The notes under the pieces: generated by a model
Databases searched by the model: none
What the model saw: the letters and a program-made list of their open reading frames with translations, nothing else
What the model was told of the DNA's origin: nothing
Made by a program: the position numbers and the translations under genes
Shown: positions 8,012 to 15,672 of the stretch, in pieces
How the letters are laid out: each line of letters begins with the position of its first letter
How positions within the stretch are numbered: the stretch's first letter is position 1
Assembly (NCBI RefSeq): GCF_000346505.1
Contig: NZ_ANOH01000218.1
Coordinates: 1-64,000, forward strand
Direction: 5' to 3'
Length of the DNA: 64,000 nucleotides
Source of the DNA: Aporhodopirellula sallentina SM41
GTDB taxonomy: Bacteria > Planctomycetota > Planctomycetia > Pirellulales > Pirellulaceae

Positions 8012-8592
8012 TTTCATTGAGAGCAGCCGCACGGTCGCGTGTGATCCTGATCCGTCCAGGTGCGACATCGTTTGATGAACAGGGGCGAATGAAAGGTTCG
8101 CTCGACATGCCACTGTGCGAGCGTGGCCGGCAACAGGTCGAAAACCTCGCCGAGGAGTTAGCCGGTATCCGGCTCAACGCGATCTACCATGCACCCTGCG
8201 AATCGGCAGGCGAAACCGCGGCGGTCTTGGTCGAGGGACGCGACCTGCGGCCGAAGATGATCGAAGGTTTCCGCAACATCGATCACGGATTGTGGCATGG
8301 GAAATTGATCGATGAGATTCGTCGCAACCAGCCTAGGCTCTACCGCAGCGCGGCGGAGAACCCGGAGACGATCTGCCCACCCGGTGGCGAATCGATGGAC
8401 GAAGCATCCAACCGCGTGATGAAGGCGATCAATCGGATTCTGCGAAAGAGCCGTAACCAAGTAATCGCGTTTGTGATCCCGGATCCGATGGCCAGTCTCG
8501 TTGCGGCGCACCTGAATCACGAAGCGATGCCTGGCATCTGGAAGGTTGAGACCGACGCGGGCAGTTGGCAGTTGATCGACGCCGCCTGCTGA
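8008..8592 (+). CDS. Histidine-phosphatase-superfamily protein lacking catalytic residues
   Basis: The 194-residue product aligns along its length with the phosphoglycerate-mutase-like histidine phosphatases, but the active site is gone. The family's Arg-His-Gly is Arg-Pro-Gly here (VILIRPGATS, P17 in place of the nucleophilic His). The second catalytic His, normally after a beta strand, is also Pro (AFVIPDP, P158), and the usual Arg before the Thr-Ala of the third motif is Ser (ESAGETA). Fold markers such as GSLDMPLCERG and CPPGGES remain. It starts inside the rpe stop codon (ATGA). It is probably a pseudoenzyme with a binding or regulatory role, perhaps linked to sugar phosphates; this is inference. 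Confidence 0.8.
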   Translation: MISLRAAARSRVILIRPGATSFDEQGRMKGSLDMPLCERGRQQVENLAEELAGIRLNAIYHAPCESAGETAAVLVEGRDLRPKMIEGFRNIDHGLWHGKLIDEIRRNQPRLYRSAAENPETICPPGGESMDEASNRVMKAINRILRKSRNQVIAFVIPDPMASLVAAHLNHEAMPGIWKVETDAGSWQLIDAAC

Positions 8593-8625
8593 TCCTGTGG
8601 CGGTCGTTGCTGTTAAGCGGTTTTC

Positions 8626-8862
8626 GATTTACTAGCCCGACGCACGACGGGCTGTAGATTTATTCGTTTAACGGCAATACCGTTCAATTTTCGTTTAACC
8701 CGTGCCCAAAGGGTAGGTCGTGTTCCGTCAAGCGTCGCCTACGGCTACCGGTTAAACGAAAACGCCACAACCCGGTGCTTCATTGAACGGTATTGCGGTT
8801 AAACGAAAATAGGTTGACTCTTGATTGAATCGACAAACCGGTGCCGGTCGGGCTAGTAAATC
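8626..8862 (+). repeat. Dispersed element D, copy 1, with an invertible-looking 93-bp core
   Basis: The element is bounded by a perfect 16-bp terminal inverted repeat, GATTTACTAGCCCGAC at 8626-8641 and its complement at 8847-8862. Inside are 25-bp inner inverted repeats with one mismatch (8664-8688 and 8782-8806) that include the 15-mer GCAATACCGTTCAAT. They enclose a 93-bp core (8689-8781). The same core occurs at 57615-57707 with 90 of 93 positions matching, but reversed relative to the shared right flank (here 8797-8841). No frame looks coding. It fills the gap between the rpe unit and scpB. Confidence 0.85.
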
Positions 8863-8944
8863 ATCTGCTCAGTAACGGCCTGCGATGAAAAGAAGAGGCG
8901 ATGTGCGTCGACTCTTTCTGTGTGCCGGGTTGATTAAAGGGAAC

Positions 8945-10087
8945 TCACTCGAGGTGCACTTCCTCGACCTGAGGCAAATCCTCGAGCGATTCGAGTCCGA
9001 GTAGCACGAGCAATCGCTCTGCGGGATAGAACCTCGAGACCATTTTGGGTTTCGATTTCTTCTTGGGTTTTCGCGGTGCGGGTGAGGATTCCAAGGTGAA
9101 TTCGTCGTCCTCAGGATTGCCCGGTGCGGCGTCTGATTTATTTTCCTCGGGGGCGTTTGCTGCGGAGTCGTCGGGCACGGGGGTCTCTGGTTCTCGCCGC
9201 ATTTCGACGAGCCGGCGGCGGACCATTTGATTGAGCAGGGAGCCACTGTCGCGTCCGCGTTTGTCGGTGCATTCTGCGGCCGTGATGCCCGGTTGGTAGG
9301 CGACGAGCGAAAGGACTTCGATGGCGCCTTGGCTGAGCTTGGTTTCGCGAACCTTGCCGGTGAAGACGTGCCGAATCGATTCGACTTCCGGGGCAACAAC
9401 GAGACGGTACCCCGAGTCGTCTTGGGCGATCCGAATGCCTTGTCGGTGGGTTCGATACGATTCATTCAACGCGTCAATGATTTCGACCACTTCCTCGGGC
9501 GTCATGCCACGCATGATCGAGGCCAAACGCGCTGCGGTGATGCCGTTTCCGTTGGGATGTCCGACGAACAAAGCCGCTTCGATGATCGCCTCTGGGGTCG
9601 CTGCGGTTTCGGGTTCTTCTTCCGTAGTAGTCGCATCGTCGGCGACGTCTTCGGATTCGTCGTCCGGTTCGGACGGCTCGTCACTTTGGTCAACGGCTTG
9701 GGCGGCAATTAGCTGTTCGCGCTGCAGGACCTCGCCTGTTTGAATCGCGTCGCCACCTTCCTCGGAGTCCGACTTGGCGACGATGTGTTTGTAGGCGGCG
9801 CCGAGTTCTTCGAGTGAGAACGCGTCCTCGTCGTCCTCGAAATCCACTTCGGCGTCATCGTGTTCCTCTTCCTCATCTCCATCCTCATCGGCATCGTCTT
9901 GGGGGGCGCGTGCGGCGTCGTCTTCCTGCGATTGTCGATCCTCGTTTGAGTTTGGCTCGGTCAGCTCGTGCGGTGGTTTGGCCGAGTCCGTCGGGGCAGG
10001 CGTGTCGGCGTCGGCCTCCTCATTGACACTGTTTGGGGAGGTATCCTCGTCGAGGTTTTCGTTGTTGGGGTTTGGGTCGTTGCTCAT
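8945..10087 (-). CDS. scpB: Segregation and condensation protein ScpB with long acidic extension
   Basis: ScpB is a kleisin-binding winged-helix subunit of the SMC-ScpAB condensin that organises and segregates the chromosome. The conserved part starts near residue 165 with TPEAIIEAALFVGHP and continues through GYRLVVAPEV, LSQGAIEVLSLVAYQPGIT and LNQMVRRRLVE to the ending LLVLLGLESLEDLPQVEEV. The 380-residue product is longer than the usual 180-220 for two reasons: an acidic Asp/Glu-rich N-terminal tail of about 160 residues, and a loop of about 45 residues (Pro, Asp, Lys rich) inserted before the last motif. The ATG at 10087 overlaps the sigma-factor stop by four bases. Confidence 0.85.
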   Translation of the reverse strand: MSNDPNPNNENLDEDTSPNSVNEEADADTPAPTDSAKPPHELTEPNSNEDRQSQEDDAARAPQDDADEDGDEEEEHDDAEVDFEDDEDAFSLEELGAAYKHIVAKSDSEEGGDAIQTGEVLQREQLIAAQAVDQSDEPSEPDDESEDVADDATTTEEEPETAATPEAIIEAALFVGHPNGNGITAARLASIMRGMTPEEVVEIIDALNESYRTHRQGIRIAQDDSGYRLVVAPEVESIRHVFTGKVRETKLSQGAIEVLSLVAYQPGITAAECTDKRGRDSGSLLNQMVRRRLVEMRREPETPVPDDSAANAPEENKSDAAPGNPEDDEFTLESSPAPRKPKKKSKPKMVSRFYPAERLLVLLGLESLEDLPQVEEVHLE

Positions 10088-10734
10088 GATGATGGGTCTC
10101 GTGGAGAACCGGTTTGTGACGATTCCCAATTGGATCGCAGTTGTTTCATGCCACGATGCAGCAGGCCGGCGATCGCCCCGTTGGTTTTGCCCATCGCTTC
10201 AGCGACCTCGGCGAGTTTGAGTCCGGCGAGGTAGTGCAGCTCAATCGCTTGGCGTTGTGCGTCGGGGAGTTGCTCCACCGCGGCGGCGAGTGCGGTTACG
10301 TTTTCGCCGACGATGGCGACTTGGCTCGGCGTGGCTTGGTCTGCCGCGAGGAGCCCCTCGAGCCGCATGGACGACTGATTGAGTTTTTGTTCCATCGACT
10401 GTTCGCGACGGACATCACGTTTGTCGCGGTGCAGGTCTCGGTCGAGGTGGCAGATCTGCCGGACGAGGATTTGACGCAGCCACGCCCGGAGTTCGGCTTC
10501 GGTGTGGCCTCGGAACTGATCGATCGCACCGACCGCCTGCAACATGGCTTGCTGGACGATGTCGGATGCGCCAATCTTGGCTCGATAGGCCGCTCGCATG
10601 TGCGACCGGGCGAGCATCCTGAGGTACGGTTCGTATTTTGCCGCCCACTGTGGATCGGACAAGTCGACCGGGGGCGACAGCGGTGGATCGTGTTTATCCG
10701 GCGTCGGCTGCGGGGCCGGCGAAGGTTCCGACAT
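10084..10734 (-). CDS. ECF-type RNA polymerase sigma factor
   Basis: A 216-residue sigma-70-family factor. Region 2 is visible as YEPYLRMLARSHMRAAYRAKIGASDIVQQAMLQAV followed by FRGHTEAELRAWLRQIL (given here only as landmarks). Region 4 is the helix-turn-helix VEQLPDAQRQAIELHYLAG...EVAEAMGKTNGAIAGLLHRGM. This is the style common in planctomycetes, which have very many ECF factors. No anti-sigma gene is adjacent; instead the stop overlaps the start of scpB, so the two are probably co-translated. Which promoters it reads is unknown. Confidence 0.88.
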   Translation of the reverse strand: MSEPSPAPQPTPDKHDPPLSPPVDLSDPQWAAKYEPYLRMLARSHMRAAYRAKIGASDIVQQAMLQAVGAIDQFRGHTEAELRAWLRQILVRQICHLDRDLHRDKRDVRREQSMEQKLNQSSMRLEGLLAADQATPSQVAIVGENVTALAAAVEQLPDAQRQAIELHYLAGLKLAEVAEAMGKTNGAIAGLLHRGMKQLRSNWESSQTGSPRDPSS

Positions 10735-10888
10735 GGTTGGGGCACTCGAAATAATGGCATTTTACGCGGCATTCTCGGGCGAGAACACGACGCAGCGTCG
10801 AACTGAACTACCAATGATGGGTTCTCGACCGCTACAGTAAACCAACTCGAACGCGTTGGTGTGACAGACAATTTTGACGGAATTCTCG

Positions 10889-12007
10889 ATGGCACGTGAA
10901 GCAATCTACCAGCAATCCGATCCTGAACGACGAGGCAACTCGTTCGACGAAGGGGATCCGTCGGAGTCCGATGCATCATCGAATCAGCCGCCGGGGAAGC
11001 CGCCCGGCGCTGCCCCAGGAGCGGAATCGGGCGACGGTTCGCGTTCACGCGGTGAAGCGGACAGCAAGCTGCGGCCGCGACGGATGGATGAGATGGTCGG
11101 CCAACGCGACGTCATCGAGCGTTTGAAAATCGCGATCGACGCGGCGCAGTCCCGTGGCGAACCGCTCGGGCATATCCTCTTTGACGGCCCTCCAGGGCTC
11201 GGCAAGACGACCTTTGCCACGGTCATTCCGGCCGAGATGAACACATCGGTGCAAATGGCTAACGGTGCCGGTTTGCGGGCGCCGAAGGATCTGCTGCCTT
11301 ACCTGACCAATGTTTCCGAAGGTTCGGTGCTGTTCATCGACGAAATTCACCGGGTCCCGAAATCGGTGGAAGAGTACCTCTACACGGCGATGGAAGATTA
11401 CCGGATTGACGTGGTGCTCGGCGATGGCGTCAACGCACGCACTCTGAACCTGGAACTCAAACCGTTTACCCTGATCGGAGCGACGACCCGCGCTGGTATG
11501 CTTAGCGCGCCGCTTCGAGATCGTTTTCAAATCCGCGAGCACCTCGGTTGGTACACGCGAGACGAGTTGGCCGAGATCGTTCACCGAAATGCGGCGAAGC
11601 TCGCCATCAAAGTCGACGAACTGTCCGCCAACGTGATCGCCGACCGCTCGCGCAGCACACCACGCCTGGCGAACAACCGTCTGCTGTGGGTTCGTGACTA
11701 CGCACAGAGCAAAGCCAAAGGGAAGGTCAGCGAGAAAGTCACCTGCGCGGCGCTGGATATGATTGGCATCGACTCGCTCGGGCTGGACAAGCAGGACCGG
11801 AACTATCTCGACACGTTGATGCGAGTGTTCTTGGGCGGGCCCGCCGGGCTCGATGCGATCGCTCACACGATGAACGTCAGTGGTGACACGCTCGAGGACG
11901 AGGTCGAGCCATTCTTGCTGCGGAGCGAATTGTTGGTGCGGACCCGGCGCGGTCGACTGGCAACGCCGGGTGCCTACGAACACATGCAGCGACCGATGCC
12001 GGACTGA
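10889..12007 (+). CDS. ruvB: Holliday junction branch migration helicase RuvB
   Basis: RuvB is the hexameric AAA+ motor that drives branch migration of Holliday junctions with RuvA. The 372-residue product has Walker A GPPGLGKTT (100-108), Walker B LFIDEIHR, sensor 1 GATTRAGML, the PLRDRF arginine-finger segment and a C-terminal winged helix with GPAGLDAIA. It has an unusual N-terminal tail of about 60 Ser/Pro/Gly residues. Some normally strict positions vary: the RSRGTPR sensor-2 motif reads RSRSTPR, and the segment after FATVI is diverged. I used the ATG at 10889; an alternative ATG lies 15 bases upstream. ruvA and ruvC are not adjacent. Confidence 0.9.
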   Translation: MAREAIYQQSDPERRGNSFDEGDPSESDASSNQPPGKPPGAAPGAESGDGSRSRGEADSKLRPRRMDEMVGQRDVIERLKIAIDAAQSRGEPLGHILFDGPPGLGKTTFATVIPAEMNTSVQMANGAGLRAPKDLLPYLTNVSEGSVLFIDEIHRVPKSVEEYLYTAMEDYRIDVVLGDGVNARTLNLELKPFTLIGATTRAGMLSAPLRDRFQIREHLGWYTRDELAEIVHRNAAKLAIKVDELSANVIADRSRSTPRLANNRLLWVRDYAQSKAKGKVSEKVTCAALDMIGIDSLGLDKQDRNYLDTLMRVFLGGPAGLDAIAHTMNVSGDTLEDEVEPFLLRSELLVRTRRGRLATPGAYEHMQRPMPD

Positions 12008-12089
12008 TTCGGCGGGAAACGTCCCGGCGGAAAATGTCCCGTCAGAAAATGATGTTTGTCCCTATCGAGGGCACTTCCCTGTCGCCGGT

Positions 12090-12794
12090 TCAGCCGATCG
12101 CTTTCTTTTGCAATTCGGTCAATTCGCCGATTCCTTTTTTGGCCAGGCGAAGCATTTGAGCGAGTTGCTCGTCGTCAAAGGTCGCTTCTTCGCCGGTGCC
12201 TTGGATTTCGATGAATCGGCCGTCGCCGGTCATGATCACGTTCATGTCCACGTCGGCGGCTGAGTCGAGCACGTAGTCCAGGTCGAGCACGACCGCATCG
12301 TCGATGACACCGACGCTGACCGCGGCAACGCTGCGCGGAAGCACGTCTGCGACGACAACCGGTTTCGCCTCTGGATCAGGATCTGGGTTTGCGGCGAGAT
12401 TGGCGATTGCCAACGACAAGGCAATGAAACCGCCCGTGATCGATGCGGTGCGGGTGCCCCCGTCGGCCTGCAGGACGTCGCAGTCGACGGTGATGGATCG
12501 TTCGCCAAGGGCTTCCAGGTTGACGACCGCTCGGAGGCTGCGGCCGATCAAGCGTTGAATTTCAGTGGTGCGGCCGTCGATCTTGCCGCCACGTTCACGC
12601 CGTTTTCGCGGGCTCGTGCTGCCGGGCAACATGTTGTATTCCGCCGTCACCCATCCTTTGCCGCGTCCGACCATCCATGGTGGGACATTGCTTTCGACCG
12701 AGGCGGTGCACAGCACGATTGTCTTGCCGCTGCGGTACAGGATGCTGGCTGGATTCGATTCCAGATATCCGCACTCGATTTGCACCTCACGCAT
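12090..12794 (-). CDS. rph: Ribonuclease PH, N-terminus possibly frameshifted
   Basis: RNase PH is a phosphate-dependent 3'-5' exoribonuclease that trims tRNA 3' ends. Landmarks are VLCTASVESNVPPWM, GWVTAEYNMLPGST, RTTEIQRLIGRSLRA, ERSITVDCDVLQADGGTRTASITGG and DLDYVLDSAADVDMNV. Starting at the ATG at 12794 the protein (234 residues) lacks the first dozen or so residues of the family. An ATG at 12843 opens a plausible N-terminus (MSHTATTDAPKRP) in another frame that stops at 12799-12801. The frames would join if one base were removed from the five-G run at 12804-12808 (C on the coding strand). This is either a real indel, a sequencing error or a shorter start. Confidence 0.85.
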   Translation of the reverse strand: MREVQIECGYLESNPASILYRSGKTIVLCTASVESNVPPWMVGRGKGWVTAEYNMLPGSTSPRKRRERGGKIDGRTTEIQRLIGRSLRAVVNLEALGERSITVDCDVLQADGGTRTASITGGFIALSLAIANLAANPDPDPEAKPVVVADVLPRSVAAVSVGVIDDAVVLDLDYVLDSAADVDMNVIMTGDGRFIEIQGTGEEATFDDEQLAQMLRLAKKGIGELTELQKKAIG

Positions 12795-12909
12795 GGTGTC
12801 AGTGGGGGCGTTTGGGGGCGTCGGTCGTGGCGGTGTGGCTCATGGGGATTCGTTCTGAAAAAGGGGGCAGGGGTAATTGTGTGTTTCTCGAGGTTGGGTC
12901 GCAGGAGTT

Positions 12910-14070
12910 TCAGCGTTGCAGAAGTTTTCGGGCCTTGCGCAGGCGAGCGGTGACATCGTCGAGTGACTCGCCGACCGCCGACATGTGTCCCATCTTCCGC
13001 CCGACTCGCGCGGCATGTTTGCCATAGAGGTGCAGCGACACGCCATCAACCGAGAGTGCTGCCGGCCAATCAGGCTGCGTCCCGTCTTCGCCCCAAAGGT
13101 CGCCGAGGAGATTGATCATTCCCGCCGCCGGGGCGACCAGGTCAGTATCACCGAGAGGTAGCCCACAGATCGCGCGGACGTGCTGTTCGAACTGGCTCGT
13201 GTGACAGCCTTCGATGGTCACATGGCCAGAATTGTGGGGCCGTGGCGCGACCTCGTTGATGTAGATGCGTTGCTCGCCGTTTCGCTTTTGAACGAACATT
13301 TCCACACAGAGGAGGCCGACAACGTCGAGGCAGCGGGTTGCCTCGATCGCGATTTCGCGTGCCCTGGTTTCGGTCTCGGTTGAAATATTGGCAGGCAGGG
13401 TCGTGAGGTCGAGGATGTGATTTTGGTGATCGTTTTCAAAAACCGGGAACGTCTGGCACTGCCCGTCGACGCGGCGCGCGACCACGACGGAAACCTCACG
13501 TTCGAAATCGATCATGGCTTCGGCGATCCAATCACCGCCTCCTTCCCAGTCGACGTTGGCTGCCTGTTCTGGATTTTCGAGGCGGTGTTGTCCTTTGCCG
13601 TCGTAACCACTGCGTTGGGTTTTGACGATGATTGGCCAACCGAACGATTCGCCTGCCTTGCACGCTTCGTCGGCATTGTGAACCGGCATGAACGGAGTCA
13701 CCGGCAACCCGGCGTCATGCAGCGTCGACTTCTCGAGCAATCGGTCCTGCGCGGTCGCCAATACCGAGGCGTCAGGATAGGTCGGTGCGTGACGTCCGCA
13801 GGCAGCGATGGTTTCGGCGGGAATGTTTTCGAACTCGAGCGTGATGACATCGCATCGATCGGCAAAGGCTTCGATCGCTGAGTGATCTTCGAGGGGGCCG
13901 CAGACGGTAAAGCTGGCGACGTCGGCCGCGGGCTCGTCACTGCTGCCGCAAAAAACGCCGACGCGATAACCGAGTTTGGCGGCCGCCATTGCAAACATAC
14001 GTCCGAGTTGGCCACCACCGACCATCCCGATGGTGGAGCCCGGCAGGATCGGGGCGTGTGTCGAATTCAT
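12910..14070 (-). CDS. purK: N5-carboxyaminoimidazole ribonucleotide synthase PurK
   Basis: PurK carries out the ATP- and bicarbonate-dependent carboxylation of AIR to N5-CAIR in purine synthesis. The 386-residue ATP-grasp protein shows the N-terminal GMVGGGQLGRM, LEFENIP, the ATP-grasp IVKTQRSGYDGKGQ, FEREVSVVVAR, EVAPRPHNSGHVTIEGC and a C-terminal LYGKHAARVGRKMGH. I used the ATG at 14070 (MNSTHAPILPGST). It lies downstream of purE on the same strand with a gap of 160 bases, and the two enzymes act in sequence. Confidence 0.93.
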   Translation of the reverse strand: MNSTHAPILPGSTIGMVGGGQLGRMFAMAAAKLGYRVGVFCGSSDEPAADVASFTVCGPLEDHSAIEAFADRCDVITLEFENIPAETIAACGRHAPTYPDASVLATAQDRLLEKSTLHDAGLPVTPFMPVHNADEACKAGESFGWPIIVKTQRSGYDGKGQHRLENPEQAANVDWEGGGDWIAEAMIDFEREVSVVVARRVDGQCQTFPVFENDHQNHILDLTTLPANISTETETRAREIAIEATRCLDVVGLLCVEMFVQKRNGEQRIYINEVAPRPHNSGHVTIEGCHTSQFEQHVRAICGLPLGDTDLVAPAAGMINLLGDLWGEDGTQPDWPAALSVDGVSLHLYGKHAARVGRKMGHMSAVGESLDDVTARLRKARKLLQR

Positions 14071-14230
14071 ATCGCGTGTTTTTCTCTCGAGGGGCGGCGC
14101 GGATTCGCCAGACATGCGAGGTGTCCGACGAACTGCCGAGGATAGCGGTTCGTTGATTGCAGGGCAGAGACTGCAGGGCGTGCAGTTCAGGACGTGTCGT
14201 TTGGGATGACGGTGAACAGCGGGGCGTCGT

Positions 14231-14782
14231 TCAGAGGTCGCTCAGGTCGGCGCCGGCGATCACGTCGTCGTGTTGCTTTTGCACGAATGCCTCGACCCGG
14301 GATGCCAACGCGTCATCGGTCATCGCCAACATGCGGGCGGCCAAGATGCCTGCATTTTTGGCGCCTGATTTGCCGATCGACATGGTCGCGACCGGAATCC
14401 CGCCCGGCATTTGTACGATCGACAGCAGCGAGTCGAGACCCTGGAGGGCGCGGCTTTGAACCGGGACGCCGATCACCGGGAGGATCGTTTCGGAAGCCAC
14501 CATGCCCGGCAAATGGGCCGCGCCTCCGGCTCCCGCGATGATCACGCGGAGGCCACGGCTGCGGGCAGATTGTGCGTACTCAAACATCCGCTGCGGCGTT
14601 CGGTGAGCGGAAACGACCGACTTTTCGTAAGGCACTTGCAGTTGCTCTAACATTTCACACGCACCCGACATGGTGTCCCAATCATTGCGGCTGCCCATGA
14701 TCACGCCGACCAAGGCACGGCTGTCGGAGGTTGGATTCGAAGGGGCGGAAGCGGTGTCGGAGGTGTTGTCGTTCGAAGTCAC
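14231..14782 (-). CDS. purE: N5-carboxyaminoimidazole ribonucleotide mutase PurE
   Basis: PurE moves the carboxyl group of N5-CAIR to carbon 4, giving CAIR, the step after PurK. After a Ser/Asn/Thr-rich N-terminal stretch of about 20 residues, the 183-residue protein has [24 protein letters not shown] with the catalytic His, [13 protein letters not shown] and [20 protein letters not shown]. The presence of PurK next door fits the bacterial class I PurE that needs N5-CAIR. purE comes first and purK second on the minus strand. Confidence 0.94.
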   Translation of the reverse strand: MTSNDNTSDTASAPSNPTSDSRALVGVIMGSRNDWDTMSGACEMLEQLQVPYEKSVVSAHRTPQRMFEYAQSARSRGLRVIIAGAGGAAHLPGMVASETILPVIGVPVQSRALQGLDSLLSIVQMPGGIPVATMSIGKSGAKNAGILAARMLAMTDDALASRVEAFVQKQHDDVIAGADLSDL

Positions 14783-14995
14783 GAGCGGTTGAGTCTTAAA
14801 CGGGGACGAGGGCTGAGTTTGTGGCGGACGAACCCGGCGGAGGACGAACCAGGCGATTGTCGCCGAGAGCCAGCGGCGAGTGTCGCGAACTCGGGCGGAT
14901 CGGTCGCCTCGGGTCGAGCCATGGGGTTGTACGGGCCATGGGGTTATAACCGAGAAGGGCGTTGATCGAAATCAGCCCAGTGTTTTCCAGATTCG

Positions 14996-15598
14996 ATGTT
15001 TTCCAGTTTCCATTTCGATCGAGCACGCAAAGGTGATGGGTTGACGCAACCGTTCTGGCAAGGGGAACCTTCCGACCGAGATGACGAGCCGGGACGAGTT
15101 CGTTTGATGCATCATGACCCGAGATGGCGTCAGGAATTCGAACAGACTCGCAGCAGCATCCTGCAGTGCTGCGAAGGCCGCGTTGTCGCCGTCGAACATA
15201 TTGGTTCTACCGCGATCAGCGGCATCATTGCCCGACCGATCGTGGACGCGGTCGCCGTGGTCGCCGATCCGGTCGACCTGGATGACTCGGCGGCGTTGAT
15301 CGAAGGATTGAACTTTCTGCCGGTCGATTCGCCCGAGTGGGTTCCGACCGGAGGCGGACGGCAAATCTCGCTGCATAAACCGAGACACGGCGAAATCACT
15401 CACCGCGTGTATGCGGTCACGCAAGGCTCGCCGTTGCTCTTGCTCGCGACCCGGCTGCGTGATTATCTGCGTTCGAGCCCGGAAGAGGCGATCGCGTTCG
15501 AAGAGGCGAAAGTCAACGCGTGGCAGCAATGCGAAGGCGACCCGCAGGCCTATGCCGAGGCGATGAGTTCCGTTTTCGCAGGAATCGACCCGCGATAG
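14996..15598 (+). CDS. GrpB-family (UPF0157) nucleotidyltransferase-like protein
   Basis: The 200-residue product matches the GrpB/UPF0157 family: HHDPRWRQEFEQTRSSIL, then VEHIGSTAISGIIARPIVDA, then LHKPRHGEITHRVYAV and LATRLRDYLR near the end. The family is a branch of the nucleotidyltransferase fold with a Gly-Ser core and an Asp (here in RPIVDAVAVV). Its substrate is not established. The start is uncertain: the ATG at 14996 gives about 35 extra N-terminal residues, and an ATG at 15107 would begin right at the conserved domain. It is divergent from purE and appears to be a single-gene unit. Confidence 0.8.
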   Translation: MFSSFHFDRARKGDGLTQPFWQGEPSDRDDEPGRVRLMHHDPRWRQEFEQTRSSILQCCEGRVVAVEHIGSTAISGIIARPIVDAVAVVADPVDLDDSAALIEGLNFLPVDSPEWVPTGGGRQISLHKPRHGEITHRVYAVTQGSPLLLLATRLRDYLRSSPEEAIAFEEAKVNAWQQCEGDPQAYAEAMSSVFAGIDPR

Positions 15599-15672
15599 AT
15601 CGACCACACTCGGTTACGACCTCATTCGGTTACACAGGTACTCGGTCACGGACCGCTCAATCACTGGTCTTG

